From NCBI GenBank assembly GCA_023387585.1, contig JAEWHZ010000059.1:1-17427 (forward strand): a stretch of DNA of 17,427 nucleotides, read 5' to 3'. A program made the translations under genes and the position numbers. Source of the stretch: Pseudomonadota bacterium (lineage in GTDB: Bacteria > Pseudomonadota > Alphaproteobacteria > Rhizobiales > Devosiaceae). Position 1 is the first letter of the stretch; the number at the start of each line of letters is the position of its first letter. The notes below the pieces were generated by a model, which had not been told where the DNA came from, ran no database searches, and worked only from the letters and a program-made list of their open reading frames with translations. Shown here piece by piece: positions 14,462-17,427 of the stretch.

Positions 14462-15583
14462 ATGGGCGGTCGCGGCATCGGGGTCGGGCTGATCGGCACC
14501 GGCTATATGGGCAAATGCCACGCGCTCGCCTGGCGCAATGTCGGCGCCGTGTTCGCCGATGTGCCGCATCCACGCCTCGTCCATCTCGCCGAGATCGACG
14601 CCGCCCGCGCCGAAGACCGCGCGGAAAAACTCGGCTTTGCCCGCGCCACCGGCGACTGGCGCGAACTGATCGCCGACCCCGAGGTCGAGATCGTCTCGAT
14701 CACCACGCCCAACGCCTTCCACGCCGAAATGGCGCTTGCCGCCCTCGCGGCCGGCAAGCATGTGTGGTGCGAAAAGCCGATGGCCACGAAACTCAACGAC
14801 GCCCGCCGCATGCGCGACGCCGCCCGCGCCTCCGCCCGCATCACCGCGCTCGGCTACAATTACATCCAGAACCCCGTCATCCGTCACGCCTGCGCCCTGA
14901 TCGCCCAGGGCGCCATCGGCACCGTCAACCATGTCCGCGTCGAGATGGACGAGGATTTCATGGCCGACCCCGCCGCCCCCATCGGCCTCAAGAGCGAGGC
15001 TGCCTCCGGCCACGGCGCGCTCGACGACTTCGCCGTCCACCCCTTGTCCCTTCTGCAAGCGATAACCGGCACCCCAACCGCTGTCACCGCCCTCACCGCA
15101 AAACCCTACGCCACCCGCCCCTCCCCCGCGGGCGACCGCCCCGTCGAGACCGACGACATCGCCACCGCGCTCATGGAATTCGACGCCGGCGTCACCGGCC
15201 TGCTCGCCGTTAACCGCGCTGCCTGGGGCCGCAAGGGCCGTATCGCCATCCAGATCTTCGGCTCCGCCGGCACCATCGCCTACGACCAGGAGCGCATGAA
15301 CGAGCTCCAGCTCTACCGCACCGGCGGTGGCGACCAGGGGTTCACACAGATCCTCGCCGGCCCCGCGCACCCGCCCTACGCCGCTTTCGTGCCCGCTCCC
15401 GGCCACGGGCTCGGCTTCAACGACCTCAAGATCATCGAGGCCCGCGAAATCCTCACCGCCATCGCCGGCCGGCCCGCGACCATCATCGATTTCGAAGCCG
15501 GCTACGCCATCGAGCGCACCGTCGAGGCCCTGGCCCTCTCCGCCCGCCTGCGCCGCTGGGTAAGGCTGGACGAGATCGCCTGA
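14462..15583 (+). CDS. Gfo/Idh/MocA-family oxidoreductase, probable inositol or polyol dehydrogenase
   Basis: A 373-residue NAD(P)-dependent dehydrogenase. The Rossmann motif is G12-T13-G14-Y15-M16-G17, the catalytic motif E104-K105-P106 (VWCEKPMATK), and a second-domain block GHGALDDFAVHPLSLL supplies the Asp/His pair usual in the family. The ATG at 14462 follows GGGGGGAGG; an in-frame ATG at 14444 lies inside the putative operator and is less likely. It is divergent from iolR and shares its regulatory region, so it probably acts on an inositol isomer (scyllo- or chiro-inositol) or on a related sugar feeding the iol pathway. It is clearly distinct from IolG at 6070, lacking its GGIFRDMTIHDFD block. 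The exact substrate cannot be read from sequence. Confidence 0.82.
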   Translation: MGGRGIGVGLIGTGYMGKCHALAWRNVGAVFADVPHPRLVHLAEIDAARAEDRAEKLGFARATGDWRELIADPEVEIVSITTPNAFHAEMALAALAAGKHVWCEKPMATKLNDARRMRDAARASARITALGYNYIQNPVIRHACALIAQGAIGTVNHVRVEMDEDFMADPAAPIGLKSEAASGHGALDDFAVHPLSLLQAITGTPTAVTALTAKPYATRPSPAGDRPVETDDIATALMEFDAGVTGLLAVNRAAWGRKGRIAIQIFGSAGTIAYDQERMNELQLYRTGGGDQGFTQILAGPAHPPYAAFVPAPGHGLGFNDLKIIEAREILTAIAGRPATIIDFEAGYAIERTVEALALSARLRRWVRLDEIA

Positions 15584-15599
15584 ACCGGCCGGCGCCGGT
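15584..15599 (+). terminator. GC-rich hairpin after the dehydrogenase, possible weak terminator
   Basis: ACCGGC-CGGC-GCCGGT is a perfect 6-bp stem with a 4-base loop starting immediately after the TGA stop. There is no adjacent T-run (the nearest is TTTT at 15616-15619), so intrinsic termination would be inefficient. It may serve as a pause or mRNA 3' stabiliser instead. Confidence 0.35.
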
Positions 15600-15620
15600 A
15601 AGCATGCCATATCGGTTTTC

Positions 15621-15649
15621 TTGGCAGTGTCTTAAAGACTTGCTAACAA
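15621..15649 (+). promoter_or_regulatory. Likely sigma-70-type promoter of the sensor kinase gene
   Basis: TTGGCA (15621-15626), a 17-base spacer and TAACAA (15644-15649) make a reasonable housekeeping promoter 27 bases before the kinase start. The A/T-rich stretch stands out sharply from the G/C-rich coding sequence around it. Confidence 0.5.
15629..15639. promoter_or_regulatory. Palindrome inside the kinase promoter spacer
   Basis: GTCTTAAAGAC is a perfect 11-base palindrome (5-base arms around one A) lying between the putative -35 and -10 boxes. A protein bound here would block RNA polymerase, so it is a candidate operator; its regulator is unknown. Confidence 0.4.
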
Positions 15650-15676
15650 AGACAGAATGCGAAACTGCCGGATTTG

Positions 15677-17427
15677 ATGGCGCGGGGCGACTGGAATGCG
15701 CACGTGACCGAAACCTTGGAGCCTGTTGTGCGCGGCGTCACGATCCGCGCCTCGCACACGTCTGCGCCCGAGCCGCAGGCCCCGTCCGAACGCGCTTCCT
15801 CCCCCGGAACCTTCGCCGCTCGCCTGTCCCAGCGTCTCTTTCTCGACGGCCCCAGCGCCGTCACCCAGGACGGCCGCATCGGCCCCGACTGGCGGCTCGA
15901 CTATGTCGCCGCCCTGTCGACCAGCTCCTGGCTGGTGCATCTGTGCGTCACCATCCTCGCCAGCGTCACCCTCATCCAGGCCGATCTGGGCCTGTGGCCC
16001 TATCTGTGGTCCGCCGGCATGATCGTGGTCACGCTGGCCATGCTGTGGATCGCCATGCGCTATCTGCGGGCCCGCGAGCGACCGGGCATCGCATCGCTGT
16101 TCGGGCGCTTGCATACCGGCATCGTCTGCGTCGCCGGCCTGTTCTGGGGCGGCGGCGCCATCCTCGCCGCCGGCGCCAATAGCAGCATCCTGACCTTCTA
16201 CACCCTGGTGCTGGGCGGCACCGCACTCGGCGCCGTCTCCTCGCAGCACGCCTTCCTGCGCTCCTGCATGTCGGCGATCTGGACAGCCATGCCGCTGCTC
16301 GCCATCGCCTATTTCACCCGCGGCAACGGCGCCGGCTCGATCGCCACCGGCATCATGATGCTGCTCTATGCCGGCATCCTCACCATTCTCGCGCTGCGTC
16401 TCGAGCGTTTCGTGTCGCAGAATGTCGACCTCAACCGCATGCTGGTCGAGCGCATGGAAGAGCTCAACCGCACCAGCCAGCGGCTCGACGAGGCGCATGC
16501 GGAAAAATCGCGCTTCCTTGCCCAGGCCAGCCACGATCTGCGCCAGCCCATCCACGCCATCGGGTTGTTCATCGAATGCCTCAAGGGCATGCGCGTCGGC
16601 CGTGAGGGCCAGGAAATCCTGCGCAACATAGACTTCTCGCTCGAAACCCTGTCGCGCCTGTGCCGCTCGCTGCTCGATTTGTCGGCGCTCGACGTCGGCC
16701 GGGTGCGCCCCAATCCGGTCCCGACGCCGGTGGGCGACATCCTCGCCGAGGTGGTGCGCCAGGGCAGCGAGGCCGCACGCCAGCGCGGCGTTACCCTGCG
16801 CCTCGTGCCGACGCGCCTGTGGGCCGACACCGACCCGGCGCTGCTGCACGCCATGGTACAGAACCTCGTCTCAAACGCCATAAAATACGCGCCCGGCGCC
16901 CGCGTCCTCATCGGCGTGCGCCGGCATGGCGGGCTGTTCTCCATCGAGGTGCACGACACCGGCCCCGGCATCACCCCGGCCGACCAGAAGCGCATCTTCA
17001 AGGAATTCGTGCAGCTCAGCCGCCCCACGGGCATGCCCGCCGAGGGCCTCGGGCTCGGTCTGTCCATCGTCTCGCGGCTGGCGCGGCTGCAGCATATGCG
17101 GGCCGGCCTGCGCTCGCGCCCGGGCGCCGGCTCGGCCTTCTTCATCGCCGACCTGCGACCCTGCTCGCCCGGCGCGACCGCGCAGCGCGCCACCCCGCCG
17201 CGCCTCCATCACGAGCGCCTGCGCGGGCTGCGCGTGCTGGTGCTCGACGATGCGCATGACGTGCGCAATTCCACTGCCCAGCTGCTGGCGCGCTGGGGCT
17301 GCTCGGTCACCGCCAGCGCCCGCTATGACGGCGACTGGGCGCCCGACGCCTTCGATTTCGTCATCACCGATTATCATCTGGGCGAAACCGAGCGCGGCGA
17401 TCACGTCATCACGCGCCTGCGCGCCCG
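15677..17427 (+). CDS. Hybrid sensor histidine kinase, cut by the window end
   Basis: 583 residues are visible of an open frame that runs off the right edge. Order: a polar N-terminus (1-80), about six membrane helices (84-100, 105-128, 146-164, 168-188, 197-213, 220-241), a coiled-coil linker (about 242-280), a HisKA domain with phospho-acceptor H286 in ASHDLRQPIHAIGLF, and an ATPase domain with N396/N400 (MVQNLVSNAIKYA), D427-TGPG and the G-rich GLGLGLSIVSRLARL. A receiver domain begins near 518 with acidic pair D524-D525 and probable phosphorylated D565 (VITDYHLGE). It should autophosphorylate on a membrane-sensed signal and pass phosphate to its own receiver. The signal is unknown. The start is uncertain: ATG 15677 has a weak Shine-Dalgarno, and GTG 15728, preceded by TTGGAG, is an alternative; an in-frame stop at 15644 bounds the region. 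Confidence 0.85.
   Translation, partial: MARGDWNAHVTETLEPVVRGVTIRASHTSAPEPQAPSERASSPGTFAARLSQRLFLDGPSAVTQDGRIGPDWRLDYVAALSTSSWLVHLCVTILASVTLIQADLGLWPYLWSAGMIVVTLAMLWIAMRYLRARERPGIASLFGRLHTGIVCVAGLFWGGGAILAAGANSSILTFYTLVLGGTALGAVSSQHAFLRSCMSAIWTAMPLLAIAYFTRGNGAGSIATGIMMLLYAGILTILALRLERFVSQNVDLNRMLVERMEELNRTSQRLDEAHAEKSRFLAQASHDLRQPIHAIGLFIECLKGMRVGREGQEILRNIDFSLETLSRLCRSLLDLSALDVGRVRPNPVPTPVGDILAEVVRQGSEAARQRGVTLRLVPTRLWADTDPALLHAMVQNLVSNAIKYAPGARVLIGVRRHGGLFSIEVHDTGPGITPADQKRIFKEFVQLSRPTGMPAEGLGLGLSIVSRLARLQHMRAGLRSRPGAGSAFFIADLRPCSPGATAQRATPPRLHHERLRGLRVLVLDDAHDVRNSTAQLLARWGCSVTASARYDGDWAPDAFDFVITDYHLGETERGDHVITRLRA

Noticed and set aside
15584..15599. Hairpin as a strong intrinsic terminator
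   Set aside because: The stem is good but no T-run follows it, so only a weak-terminator call is kept.
15604..16182. Plus-strand open frame starting MPYRFSWQC
   Set aside because: It runs in another frame through the kinase gene, begins before the likely promoter, and becomes Arg/Pro-rich with no domain.
15632..16849. 405-residue open frame antisense to the sensor kinase
   Set aside because: Composition is that of an antisense shadow (Gln, His, Gly, Asp runs). The plus-strand frame shows complete kinase motifs.
1..17427. Search for a wholly new defence or mobile system
   Set aside because: No transposase, integrase, terminase, nuclease cluster, reverse transcriptase or att-like direct repeats were seen. 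The only defence-like module is the ordinary VapBC-type pair at 7167-7792.

Overview
The window reads as a chromosomal segment of a high-GC alphaproteobacterium, most likely in the Hyphomicrobiales. This rests on strong G/C third-position bias, an RpiR-controlled rhizobial-type inositol operon (iolC with a DUF2090 extension, then iolD, iolE, iolB), and loose alphaproteobacterial promoters. I cannot name the genus from sequence alone. No rRNA, tRNA, CRISPR array, transposase or phage gene was seen, and no gene-free stretch exceeds about 150 bases.

Left part (1-5924). The 3' end of a ROK-family gene meets a convergent two-gene operon on the minus strand: a CDP-alcohol phosphatidyltransferase followed, with an ATGA overlap, by an LtaS-like membrane phospho-alcohol transferase of the sulfatase fold. 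Divergent from it is a cytochrome b561. Next come, on the minus strand, a membrane-anchored glycerophosphodiester phosphodiesterase and a ChrA chromate transporter. The phosphatidyltransferase/LtaS-like pair is the least explained biochemistry in the window.

Middle part (6070-15583). This is a myo-inositol catabolic locus. iolG (plus strand) encodes the first dehydrogenase. A VapBC-like toxin-antitoxin pair follows and separates it from the convergent operon iolC-iolD-iolE-orf66-iolB (minus strand, in that transcription order). orf66 encodes a small two-helix membrane protein and overlaps iolB by 14 nt. IolC is a fusion of the PfkB-type 5-dehydro-2-deoxygluconokinase with a DUF2090 TIM-barrel-like domain that may supply the following aldolase step. 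Directly upstream is an RpiR-type regulator gene (iolR), and divergent from that a second Gfo/Idh/MocA dehydrogenase. Inverted repeats of the form GGAA-N6-TTCC lie before iolC and, in imperfect form, between iolR and the second dehydrogenase gene. They fit an IolR autoregulatory and operon-control circuit. No iolA, separate iolJ or inositol transporter gene is present in the window.

Right part (15584-17427). After a weak hairpin and a recognisable promoter with an internal palindrome comes a hybrid sensor histidine kinase with six membrane helices. It is cut by the window end inside its receiver domain.
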